A stretch of 6,120 nucleotides of DNA from Candidatus Kaiserbacteria bacterium (GCA_011052355.1 DRJB01000060.1:1-6120), one strand, 5' to 3'; numbered from the stretch's first letter, positions 1 through 5,534 are shown. The notes: generated by a model from the sequence alone, not told the origin. Numbers and translations: made by a program.

Positions 1-1242
1 GGCGCACACACTCTTGAAGGCGACATTCCGGTTTCCGGAGCAAAAAACGATATCTTAAAAATAATGGCGGGGGCACTGTTGTTTGAAGACGCTGTGCACA
101 TTGAAAACGTTCCCGATGTACTTGATGTGATCGCGCTTTCCGCAATCCTTGAAGAAATCGGCGTATCAGTGGAACATACGGAAACCGGCATCGTACTTTC
201 ATCGCCAAAACAAGCACACACCGTGTTACCGGAAGACAGGGCAAAGAAATTGAGAGCATCCGTAGTGTTGACCGGACCACTGCTATCGCGCTATGGCAGT
301 GTTTCTTTTCCACACCCCGGTGGATGTGTCATAGGCGCCCGCCCGATAGATATTTTTGTTAATTCATTTGAGCTTATGGGTGCCACATATATACAAAACG
401 ATACTCACTACACATTGTCCGCGCCACAAGGGCTCCATGGCGCAGATATTTTCTTTCACATAGCAAGCGTAACCGCAACCGAAACACTGATGATGGCGGC
501 AACGCTCGCGCGCGGAACAACCATTTTAAGAAATGTAGCTATGGAACCGGAAATACAAAACCTCGCACAGTATCTGGTCGCGTCCGGAGCAAACATACAG
601 GGTGTTGGAACACCGACTATTACCATTGTTGGCGGAGAACTGCTTCATGCGCGCGAAAAAACTTATACTGTTATTCCGGATCGCATAGAGGCGGGGAGCT
701 TCGCCATTTTAGCTGCACTTGCCGGAAAAGAGGTGCATATTACAAATTGCAATCCTCTCCATATACGCTCCCTCCTTTCTGTTTTTGATAGTGCGGGAGT
801 TCTGTACACACAAGACAAAACTTCTCTTACCATACGAAAACCGCACGAGCCATACCACTGCACATCGGTGCGCACACATGAATACCCGGGTTTTTCAACA
901 GACCTGCAGGCGCCGTTGACTATTTTTCTTACGCAAGCACAAGGTGAGGGCTTGGTATTTGAAACATTGTTTGAAGGAAGATTGCGCTATACCGATGACA
1001 TTGTGCGCATGGGTGCGGACATCACCATGTTTGACCCTCACAGAGTCTTGGTGCGCGGACCAAATCAACTGGTTGGTAAAAATCTTGAGGCGCCGGACCT
1101 GCGCGCGGGGCTTGCGTACATAATCGCCGGCATCATCGCAAGCGGAACATCAAATGTTCGCGTTGCGCGACATATTGACCGCGGGTATAGTCATATTGAA
1201 AAACGCTTGCAGAAAATAGGAGTGGATATTACACGCGTGTAG
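1..1242 (+). CDS. murA: UDP-N-acetylglucosamine 1-carboxyvinyltransferase MurA (5' partial)
   Basis: Catalyses the first committed cytoplasmic step of peptidoglycan synthesis, transferring enolpyruvate from PEP to UDP-GlcNAc. The frame is open from base 1 and is already homologous there, so the ATG at 64 is internal and not the start. 413 codons are visible and aligning by eye to E. coli MurA suggests about seven N-terminal residues are missing. In window codons, S-G-A-K-N carries the substrate-binding Lys (15) and Asn (16). P-G-G-C-V-I-G-A-R-P holds the catalytic Cys (109, codon 325-327), which is the residue alkylated by fosfomycin, and Arg114. F-S-T-D-L-Q-A gives the general Asp (301), D-L-R-A gives Asp366, and H-I-D-R-G-Y gives Arg394. 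The active-site Cys is not the Asp seen in naturally fosfomycin-resistant MurAs of some bacteria. The gene is complete at its 3' end (TAG) and convergent with the M23 peptidase. All landmark residues are present, so the identification is firm. Confidence 0.96.
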   Translation, partial: GAHTLEGDIPVSGAKNDILKIMAGALLFEDAVHIENVPDVLDVIALSAILEEIGVSVEHTETGIVLSSPKQAHTVLPEDRAKKLRASVVLTGPLLSRYGSVSFPHPGGCVIGARPIDIFVNSFELMGATYIQNDTHYTLSAPQGLHGADIFFHIASVTATETLMMAATLARGTTILRNVAMEPEIQNLAQYLVASGANIQGVGTPTITIVGGELLHAREKTYTVIPDRIEAGSFAILAALAGKEVHITNCNPLHIRSLLSVFDSAGVLYTQDKTSLTIRKPHEPYHCTSVRTHEYPGFSTDLQAPLTIFLTQAQGEGLVFETLFEGRLRYTDDIVRMGADITMFDPHRVLVRGPNQLVGKNLEAPDLRAGLAYIIAGIIASGTSNVRVARHIDRGYSHIEKRLQKIGVDITRV

Positions 1243-1259
1243 GTGAACATCTGACATTT

Positions 1260-1271
1260 TCGGATATCCGA
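1260..1271. terminator. Possible weak bidirectional terminator between convergent genes
   Basis: A 12-bp perfect palindrome (TCGGATATCCGA) lies in the 80-bp gap between the murA stop and the peptidase stop. It has a run of four T just upstream on the + strand, which becomes an A-then-T-poor context on the other strand, and loose T-runs at 1295-1312. As a hairpin it would be only about 4 bp with a 4-nt loop, so it is much weaker than a standard intrinsic terminator. It is listed because nothing better separates the two convergent genes. Confidence 0.2.
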
Positions 1272-1322
1272 TATTAGTGGGGTGTTACGACAATGATTTT
1301 TGGATTTTTGTTGTATCTAAAA

Positions 1323-2489
1323 TTAATACCGTAGCGTTTTTGGATAGCACACGCGCCATATGCGACACCCCACAAAAGGATTGCGTGCCCCACGCACTTC
1401 AAAGTGTAAATGCGGTCCGGTCGCCTCGCCGGTCATGCCAACATAACCGATTATTTCACCGCGAGAAACTTTTTCACCCACGTGCGATATGTTGCGCACC
1501 ATGTGCGCATATAATGTTTGCGTACCGTTTCCGTGATTGATAACGACATAGTTCCCGTATCCTCCGCCCCATCCACCGGTGTGAGCCACTATAACAATGC
1601 CGGGCGCCGCCGCATGAATCTTTGTCCATGTTGGAGCTGCGATATCAACTGCATTCCACCCGTGCAATCCTTGCGTAATGATACCGCCCGGAAGCGGGTT
1701 GCTGAAAAATCCGGGAAGCGAGGGACCACTCCCACCACGATAGGGGTTAAATGGAGCGTGGGTGATACGCGGATGTCCAGAGCCCCACCCGGAGCGCGAA
1801 GCGCTCCGGGTGGGGCGGGCGGCTGTTCTTATTTCTCCTCCCGGAATAACAATGGCTGTTCCTTGAACAAGGGTCGCTGTTGGCGCGATGCCATTATACA
1901 ATGCGATATCATCCACATTTCCGTGATATTTTTTTGCAATGGAAACCAGTGTTTCTCCTTTTTTAACCGTGTGTCGTATGCCGGAAATCGGCAAAATGGT
2001 AAGCGTCATGCCCGGCTTTATCATATTTCTGTTTGTGATATCGTTTGCCCAAAGAATAGTGTTCACCGACACCCCGAACATTTCCGCAATACCTGAAAGT
2101 GAGTCTCCGGGGCGAACCACATATAATGAAATCTGACCATCAGTAACATATTTAGTTTTCTTGTTAAAAAAAATGGCACTATCGGGTCCGACATTACCCA
2201 AGAGCGTGGTGTTATCGGTTGTGGCTATGGCGACTTCATTTGCGCCCGCGTTTGGGTTGCTGTTTGTTACCGCGCGCAATACCGCCCCACCACCAACAGC
2301 AACAACTGAGCCGGTTATATTTTGCGCATATGTGGGAGTGCCACCCAAAAACCAAAACGCTTGTGTGTTTTGAGGAATGGCAATAAGTGCCTCCACAAGC
2401 ACCATTATGCCAATGAGTACGATGGGTGCTTTGCGTATGTTCCGATTGCGTTGCGTGCAAGAACTATCGGGAGTATGTATAGGTGACAA
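1323..2489 (-). CDS. Secreted/anchored peptidoglycan hydrolase: two LysM domains plus M23 metallopeptidase
   Basis: Predicted cell-wall endopeptidase of 388 aa acting outside the cytoplasmic membrane. Residues 1-20 are polar and basic, and 22-39 form a hydrophobic helix that ends in N-T-Q-A-F, so a type I signal peptide (cleavage near A44) or an anchor is likely. Residues 60-110 are low-complexity Gly/Ala/Thr/Asn. LysM1 is about 121-167 (Y-V-V-R-P-G-D-S-L-S-G-I-A) and LysM2 about 172-217 (H-T-V-K-K-G-E-T-L-V-S-I-A); both should bind glycan. A Ser/Arg/Gly/Pro linker (220-265) leads to the M23 domain (about 273-372). Likely zinc ligands are H276, D282 and H362, with H329 (L-Y-A-H-M) and H360 (G-P-H-L-H-F-E-V) as catalytic histidines. 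The first ligand pair is spaced H-x5-D instead of the usual H-x3-D. The start is TTG at 2489, because a stop (2502-2504) closes the frame upstream and the next ATG lies inside the signal helix. No Shine-Dalgarno is visible. The C-terminal tail after 372 is short and holds two Cys. Confidence 0.9.
   Translation of the reverse strand: MSPIHTPDSSCTQRNRNIRKAPIVLIGIMVLVEALIAIPQNTQAFWFLGGTPTYAQNITGSVVAVGGGAVLRAVTNSNPNAGANEVAIATTDNTTLLGNVGPDSAIFFNKKTKYVTDGQISLYVVRPGDSLSGIAEMFGVSVNTILWANDITNRNMIKPGMTLTILPISGIRHTVKKGETLVSIAKKYHGNVDDIALYNGIAPTATLVQGTAIVIPGGEIRTAARPTRSASRSGWGSGHPRITHAPFNPYRGGSGPSLPGFFSNPLPGGIITQGLHGWNAVDIAAPTWTKIHAAAPGIVIVAHTGGWGGGYGNYVVINHGNGTQTLYAHMVRNISHVGEKVSRGEIIGYVGMTGEATGPHLHFEVRGARNPFVGCRIWRVCYPKTLRY
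1782..1816. repeat. Perfect 16-bp inverted repeat, 3-nt spacer, inside the M23 gene
   Basis: The left arm 1782-1797 (GCCCCACCCGGAGCGC) is the exact reverse complement of 1801-1816, separated by GAA. It is very GC-rich and encodes part of the Ser/Arg/Gly linker between LysM2 and the peptidase domain (about residues 225-236), where sequence is least constrained. Neither strand has a T-tract after it, so it does not look like an intrinsic terminator. It would form a very stable hairpin in the mRNA. Confidence 0.9.
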
Positions 2490-2601
2490 AATAAGTAAAT
2501 TTTAGGTGGTATTTTTCGTACATTCTATGTTCTGAAATGGCTTTGTTAAGCCATTTCTTCCATGCTTCCGTATCTTCCGGTATCGCTAGAGTATAGCGCA
2601 A
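2464..2601 (-). CDS. Doubtful small ORF overlapping the M23 gene start
   Basis: A frame open from a TGA at 2614-2616 to a TAG at 2464-2466. It could start at TTG 2601 (45 codons) or at ATG 2521-2523 (19 codons, beginning M-Y-E-K-Y-H-L-K-F-T-Y). The peptide is rich in W, K, E and Y (for example D-T-E-A-W-K-K-W-L-N-K) and reads like protein, but I do not recognise it. It overlaps the TTG start of the peptidase by 26 bases in another frame, so it could be an upstream ORF coupled to it. Against this, an open run of 45 codons is not rare by chance, no ribosome-binding site is seen, and the longer version starts upstream of the transcript start predicted for the peptidase promoter. Confidence 0.2.
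   Translation of the reverse strand: MRYTLAIPEDTEAWKKWLNKAISEHRMYEKYHLKFTYFVTYTYSR
2534..2557. repeat. Perfect 10-bp hairpin in the peptidase 5' leader
   Basis: Arms GAAATGGCTT (2534-2543) and AAGCCATTTC (2548-2557) with a 4-nt loop. It lies between the predicted promoter (2590-2617) and the TTG start (2489) of the M23 gene, so it would fold in that mRNA's leader about 45 nt before the start. No T-run follows on either strand. It could be an mRNA-stability or attenuation element, or a dyad operator in the divergent region. Confidence 0.7.
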
Positions 2602-2617
2602 AAGCCAATATGGTCAA
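2590..2617 (-). promoter_or_regulatory. Sigma70-type promoter for the M23 peptidase gene
   Basis: On the minus strand, a -35 box TTGACC (2612-2617, five of six consensus bases), a 16-bp spacer, and a -10 box TATACT (2590-2595, five of six). Transcription would start near 2583 and give a leader of about 94 nt containing the hairpin at 2534-2557. It is the best two-box promoter in the window. It overlaps the doubtful small ORF, and both cannot be used as drawn unless that ORF starts downstream. Confidence 0.6.
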
Positions 2618-2726
2618 TACGTCAAAAAGGTGGCGGTGGATAAGATTTTTTGTGCAAATAACAGAAAATACAAGCCACATACCGACAGCGCAACACCGAT
2701 AAAATAACTTTTATTCTTTCTTGAGG

Positions 2727-2732
2727 TATAGT
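2727..2732 (+). promoter_or_regulatory. -10 box for the helicase-rsmA operon, implying a leaderless start
   Basis: TATAGT ends six bases before the ATG at 2739, so the transcript would start at or next to the start codon. No convincing -35 box lies 16-18 bp upstream (the region is A/T-rich). The alternative reading is that GAGG at 2723-2726 is a Shine-Dalgarno, but its 12-nt spacing to the ATG is long. Confidence 0.35.
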
Positions 2733-2738
2733 GAAAGA

Positions 2739-4667
2739 ATGTTTTCATTGGATACATTAAATGAGCGACAAAAAGAAGCCGTACTCACCACCGAGGGACC
2801 GATTGCTGTTCTTGCCGGAGCCGGCTCCGGCAAGACACGGGTGCTCACTACTCGCATGCAATATCTTTTGGAAGAAAAGAATGTGCCGGGGAAAAATATC
2901 CTGGCGGTTACGTTCACCAACAAAGCGGCAAGAGAAATGCGTGAACGCATGCACTGTCAAGATATGCCACTCATTGTCACTTTCCATGGACTGGGAAGAA
3001 TGCTTCTTGAGGAATACGGCACCTCTATCGGTATCCCGCGCTACACAACTATCATTGACCGCAGTGATTCGCAACGCATCATCAAAAAAATATTGGAATC
3101 GCTTGGCATGGACCCGAAAGAGGTGCAACCAAAAAACATACTTTCGCGAATTGCGAAAGTAAAAGGCGAAGGTCTTTCATCGGAAGAATTTTTGAATAAA
3201 AATTCTTCCGATGGTTCTTCCAATAAAAGTTTTCTCATGCAAACGGTCAGCGTGGTTTTTCCACAGTATGAAGCGCAACTGCGAAAACAGAAAATGCTTG
3301 ACTTTGAAGATCTCATTTCTCTTCCACACAGAATGCTCGCCCAAAACGAGGAAGTGCGTCACACCGTTCAACAACGATTTAAATATGTGCACATAGATGA
3401 ATACCAAGACACCAATAAATTGCAGGGGGAGATTGCGATGACCATTGCCGGAAAATATCACAACATATTTGTGGTTGGCGACATAGACCAAACCATTTAT
3501 ACCTGGCGCGGAGCGACAATAGACAACCTGCTCTCATTTGAAGATTTTTATCCGAATGCAAAAACAATAATTCTTGAATATAATTATCGCTCATCAAAAA
3601 CAATCATTGATGCGGCGAATATACTCATCGCACACAACAAAAACAGAAAAGAAAAGCGTGCGATTACAGATAACCCGACCGGAAGCCCGATTGTTGCGCA
3701 CCTGTGCGCAACCGCGGAACAAGAGGCGTCTTGGATTGCACAAGAAATAAAAAAAGAAATGGCGAGTGGTACGCGCGCTGAACAAATTGCCGTTTTGTTT
3801 CGCACAAACTTCCAGTCGCGTGCAATTGAAGAGGGGTTACTGCACAGTGGCGTTCCGTACCGACTTATCGGCACGCGTTTCTTTGAGCGCAAAGAAGTGA
3901 AAGATGTACTTGCATGGGTGCGTCTGGCTCTTGACGGAGAATCTGAGATTAATCGTGTGCGGGCGGTACAGTCACCCTCGCGCGGAATAGGGAAAGTAAC
4001 GCTCGGAAAAATGCTCTCTGGACAACAAAACACTTTCACGGCACTTGAGCGCACGCGCATTAATGCCTTTGAACAACTTATTGAAAAATTTACGCGGAAA
4101 GCGCAAGAGCTCACGCCCTCTGCGTTTGTGCGCGCAGTAATAGAAGAAACCGGGTTGCAAACGAAATGCCTGGCAAGCGGGGAAGAGGGTCAGGAACGAC
4201 TGGAAAATATGCGCGAGCTCGCTACGCTTGCCACTCGCTATGATACGGCGCCACAAGAAAATCGGCTCGCCGATTTTCTCTCTGATGCCGCGCTTGCAAG
4301 CGACCAAGATGAGTTGGATAACAAAACACAAACATCCGAAGTTGTGCTGATGACCATTCATGCGGCAAAGGGGCTTGAATTTGATACTGTCTTTATAACC
4401 GGCATGGAAGAAGGGCTGTTCCCTCATGAGCGCATTGGCAATGAAGCGCGAGACGAAGAGGAGGAACGACGACTCTGCTATGTCGCCGTCACGCGCGCAA
4501 AGAAACGACTCATTACCACACTCTCGCAAACGCGACGCATCTATGGCACCGACTATGTACAAGAGCCCTCATCATTTTTGCAAGAAATGGACATCAACAT
4601 TGACCACAGTGATACTCCGGCACCAATTGACTGCAAAGATAATTGGGAAGCGATTGTACGACTGTAA
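2739..4667 (+). CDS. uvrD: UvrD/PcrA/Rep-type superfamily 1A ATP-dependent 3'-5' DNA helicase
   Basis: ATP-driven DNA unwinding in repair and replication restart. From ATG 2739 it has 642 aa, shorter than E. coli UvrD or Bacillus PcrA (about 720-740 aa); it ends soon after motif VI and so lacks most of their C-terminal extension. Motifs in order: Q-motif L-N-E-R-Q-K-E-A-V (Q11), Walker A A-G-A-G-S-G-K-T (26-33), motif Ia T-F-T-N-K-A-A, Walker B D-E-Y-Q-D (220-224), motif III G-D-I-D-Q-T-I-Y-T-W-R-G (from 247), motif IV Y-N-Y-R-S (281-285), motif V T-I-H-A-A-K-G-L-E-F (H541), motif VI V-A-V-T-R-A-K (R586). All catalytic residues are intact. A TTG at 2721 is in frame, but the ATG fits family N-termini and the -10 box better. 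The coding sequence carries several perfect palindromes, one across Walker A. rsmA follows after three bases. UvrD, PcrA and Rep cannot be told apart by eye here, so the symbol is a family label. Confidence 0.93.
   Translation: MFSLDTLNERQKEAVLTTEGPIAVLAGAGSGKTRVLTTRMQYLLEEKNVPGKNILAVTFTNKAAREMRERMHCQDMPLIVTFHGLGRMLLEEYGTSIGIPRYTTIIDRSDSQRIIKKILESLGMDPKEVQPKNILSRIAKVKGEGLSSEEFLNKNSSDGSSNKSFLMQTVSVVFPQYEAQLRKQKMLDFEDLISLPHRMLAQNEEVRHTVQQRFKYVHIDEYQDTNKLQGEIAMTIAGKYHNIFVVGDIDQTIYTWRGATIDNLLSFEDFYPNAKTIILEYNYRSSKTIIDAANILIAHNKNRKEKRAITDNPTGSPIVAHLCATAEQEASWIAQEIKKEMASGTRAEQIAVLFRTNFQSRAIEEGLLHSGVPYRLIGTRFFERKEVKDVLAWVRLALDGESEINRVRAVQSPSRGIGKVTLGKMLSGQQNTFTALERTRINAFEQLIEKFTRKAQELTPSAFVRAVIEETGLQTKCLASGEEGQERLENMRELATLATRYDTAPQENRLADFLSDAALASDQDELDNKTQTSEVVLMTIHAAKGLEFDTVFITGMEEGLFPHERIGNEARDEEEERRLCYVAVTRAKKRLITTLSQTRRIYGTDYVQEPSSFLQEMDINIDHSDTPAPIDCKDNWEAIVRL
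2810..2835. repeat. 26-bp perfect palindrome across the Walker A codons
   Basis: TCTTGCCGGAGCC (2810-2822) is the exact reverse complement of 2823-2835, with no spacer. It covers codons for L-A-G-A-G-S-G-K of the helicase P-loop. As RNA it would fold as an 11-bp stem with a CCGG loop. The Gly/Ala/Ser/Gly sequence favours partial symmetry, but the full 26 bp also requires particular synonymous codons. Confidence 0.85.
3139..3161. repeat. Perfect 9-bp inverted repeat, 5-nt spacer, in the helicase gene
   Basis: TACTTTCGC (3139-3147) and GCGAAAGTA (3153-3161) flank GAATT. It encodes L-S-R-I-A-K-V in the insertion between motifs Ia and II, 16 bases before the larger repeat at 3178-3213. Confidence 0.75.
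3178..3213. repeat. Perfect 16-bp inverted repeat, 4-nt spacer, in the helicase gene
   Basis: CATCGGAAGAATTTTT (3178-3193) is the exact reverse complement of 3198-3213, around GAAT. It encodes about residues 147-158 (S-S-E-E-F-L-N-K-N-S-S-D), an acidic/Ser/Asn-rich stretch before the D-F-E-D-L segment, where helicases of this family vary. A short direct repeat follows its right arm: TTCTTCC at 3203-3209 and again at 3215-3221, giving the peptide repeat S-S-D-G-S-S-N. Confidence 0.9.
3693..3712. repeat. Perfect 9-bp inverted repeat, 2-nt spacer, in the helicase gene
   Basis: GTTGCGCAC (3693-3701) and GTGCGCAAC (3704-3712) around CT. It encodes V-A-H-L-C-A-T. As RNA it would be an 8-bp stem with a 4-nt loop. 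Confidence 0.7.
4256..4279. repeat. Perfect 11-bp inverted repeat, 2-nt spacer, in the helicase gene
   Basis: AGAAAATCGGC (4256-4266) and GCCGATTTTCT (4269-4279) around TC, encoding Q-E-N-R-L-A-D-F-L (about residues 506-514) in the region before motif V. A separate 12-bp perfect palindrome, CGCTTGCAAGCG, lies at 4291-4302, only 11 bases further on. Confidence 0.8.
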
Positions 4668-4670
4668 TTT

Positions 4671-5471
4671 ATGCGCGCGAAAAAATCTCTCGGGCAACAT
4701 TTTCTTTTACATAAACAAATTGCACAGCGCATGGTCGGTGTCGCGCGCGTTGGCGCGCGCGACACCGTGGTGGAAATAGGCCCCGGCACCGGAAAGCTCA
4801 CCGATGCCCTCCTTGAAAAAGCGAAAAAAGTCATCGCACTTGAAGCGGACAAAAATTTAGTCACTTTACTTGAAAAAAAATATACCCACCATATTTCAGG
4901 CGGATGTCTTGAGGTGCATCATCAAGACATCCGCCTCTTTGACCCCGCCACCATCACCGTGCCCTATGTGCTTGTGGCAAATATTCCGTATTATTTAACC
5001 AGCTCCATACTGCGCCAATTTCTTGAAACAAATCATCAGCCGGAAAGAATGGTTTTATTGGTGCAAAAAGAAGTTGCCAAACGTATAGCGCAAGACAAAA
5101 AAGAAAGCATTCTTTCAGTCTCGGTAAAAATATTCGGAGACCCTGTGTATGAATTTGTCGTACCGCGCGGTGCATTTTTTCCGGCACCTTCGGTTGACTC
5201 TGCGGTGCTCTCAATACAAAACATCTATAATCCGTTTGAAACACAAGTCGTGGCTACATCATTTTTTTCTGTGGTGCGCGCCGGATTTTCTCACAAGCGA
5301 AAGAAACTGGTGAATAATCTTTCCGCGCTTTCCGATGCTCACACGGCGCAACAGGCTCTTATTTCCTCGCACATAGCTCCCGATGCGCGCGCGGAAGACA
5401 TACCCGTTGAAAAGTGGCGCCTGTTGGCGCAACATTTTCCCGGGCAATCCTCAACACCACAAAAAAAATAA
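4671..5471 (+). CDS. rsmA: 16S rRNA (adenine1518-N6/adenine1519-N6)-dimethyltransferase RsmA (KsgA)
   Basis: SAM-dependent enzyme that dimethylates the two adjacent adenines in the helix 45 loop of 16S rRNA late in small-subunit assembly. Length is 266 aa, normal for the family. K-S-L-G-Q-H-F-L (5-12) is the family's N-terminal signature. The SAM site is E-I-G-P-G-T-G-K-L-T (35-44), with acidic E58 (A-L-E-A-D) and D86 (Q-D-I). The catalytic motif IV is N-I-P-Y (104-107), followed by Y-L-T-S-S-I-L. F-F-P-A-P-S-V-D-S-A-V (169-179) and F-S-H-K-R-K-K-L-V-N-N-L (206-217) complete the fold and rRNA-binding region. ATG 4671 lies three bases after the helicase TAA, with no Shine-Dalgarno seen, so translation is probably coupled to the helicase. 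The gene holds two very strong perfect inverted repeats (4736-4767, 4898-4936). Loss of this enzyme gives kasugamycin resistance in other bacteria; here all key residues are intact. Confidence 0.96.
   Translation: MRAKKSLGQHFLLHKQIAQRMVGVARVGARDTVVEIGPGTGKLTDALLEKAKKVIALEADKNLVTLLEKKYTHHISGGCLEVHHQDIRLFDPATITVPYVLVANIPYYLTSSILRQFLETNHQPERMVLLVQKEVAKRIAQDKKESILSVSVKIFGDPVYEFVVPRGAFFPAPSVDSAVLSIQNIYNPFETQVVATSFFSVVRAGFSHKRKKLVNNLSALSDAHTAQQALISSHIAPDARAEDIPVEKWRLLAQHFPGQSSTPQKK
4736..4767. repeat. Perfect 14-bp GC-rich hairpin early in rsmA
   Basis: CGGTGTCGCGCGCG (4736-4749) is the exact reverse complement of 4754-4767, around a TTGG loop. It starts 65 bases into the gene and encodes about residues 22-33 (V-G-V-A-R-V-G-A-R-D-T-V), just before the SAM-binding motif. 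With only C/G and a few A/T pairs and a tetraloop, it should be the most stable RNA fold in this operon. No T-tract follows. Confidence 0.9.
4898..4936. repeat. Perfect 15-bp inverted repeat, 9-nt spacer, in rsmA
   Basis: AGGCGGATGTCTTGA (4898-4912) is the exact reverse complement of 4922-4936. It encodes about residues 76-90 (S-G-G-C-L-E-V-H-H-Q-D-I-R-L-F), spanning a variable loop and the conserved Asp86. Confidence 0.88.
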
Positions 5472-5516
5472 TGCACATGTGGTGCGAATATCACTGTGCA
5501 CATTTGCCACAGAACT

Positions 5517-5525
5517 TGGTATACT
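5517..5525 (+). promoter_or_regulatory. Extended -10 promoter for the D-x-D-x-D-G protein gene
   Basis: TGGTATACT is an extended -10 element (TG, one base, then TATACT at 5520-5525). Initiation would fall near 5532, only about three bases before the GTG start at 5535, giving a near-leaderless mRNA. No good -35 box is seen, as is common with extended -10 promoters. Two copies of TGCACAT (5472-5478 and 5497-5503) lie upstream in the 63-bp gap after rsmA. No convincing rsmA terminator is present, so read-through from the upstream operon is also possible. Confidence 0.5.
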
Positions 5526-5534
5526 ATATGCATT

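Noticed and set aside
1493..1509. TGCGCAC/GTGCGCA 7-bp inverted repeat, and similar 5-7 bp repeats (for example 601-614, 1382-1396, 3879-3896, 5162-5171)
   Set aside because: Arms this short are expected by chance in a window of this size, so they were not counted with the long palindromes.
1782..1816. Intrinsic terminator reading for the intragenic GC hairpins (also 4736-4767)
   Set aside because: No T-run follows on either strand and the genes continue intact through them.
1518..2096. Long + strand open frame (about 190 codons) opposite the M23 gene
   Set aside because: It is antisense to a gene with clear LysM and M23 motifs, and its translation shows no recognisable domain and an unlikely composition. 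It is open because of the codon bias of the real gene.
2721..2738. TTG at 2721 as the helicase start
   Set aside because: It would add six residues (M-R-Y-S-E-R) not expected before the family's N-terminal L-N-x-x-Q motif, and it overlaps the likely -10 box. The ATG at 2739 is better.
3972..4562. Minus-strand open frame of about 196 codons within the helicase gene
   Set aside because: It lies opposite well-conserved helicase motifs and has no recognisable motif, so it is an antisense shadow.
5455..5484. Possible rsmA terminator (CACCACA ... TGTGGTG, 16-nt loop)
   Set aside because: The stem is only 7 bp, the loop is large and A-rich, and no T-tract follows.
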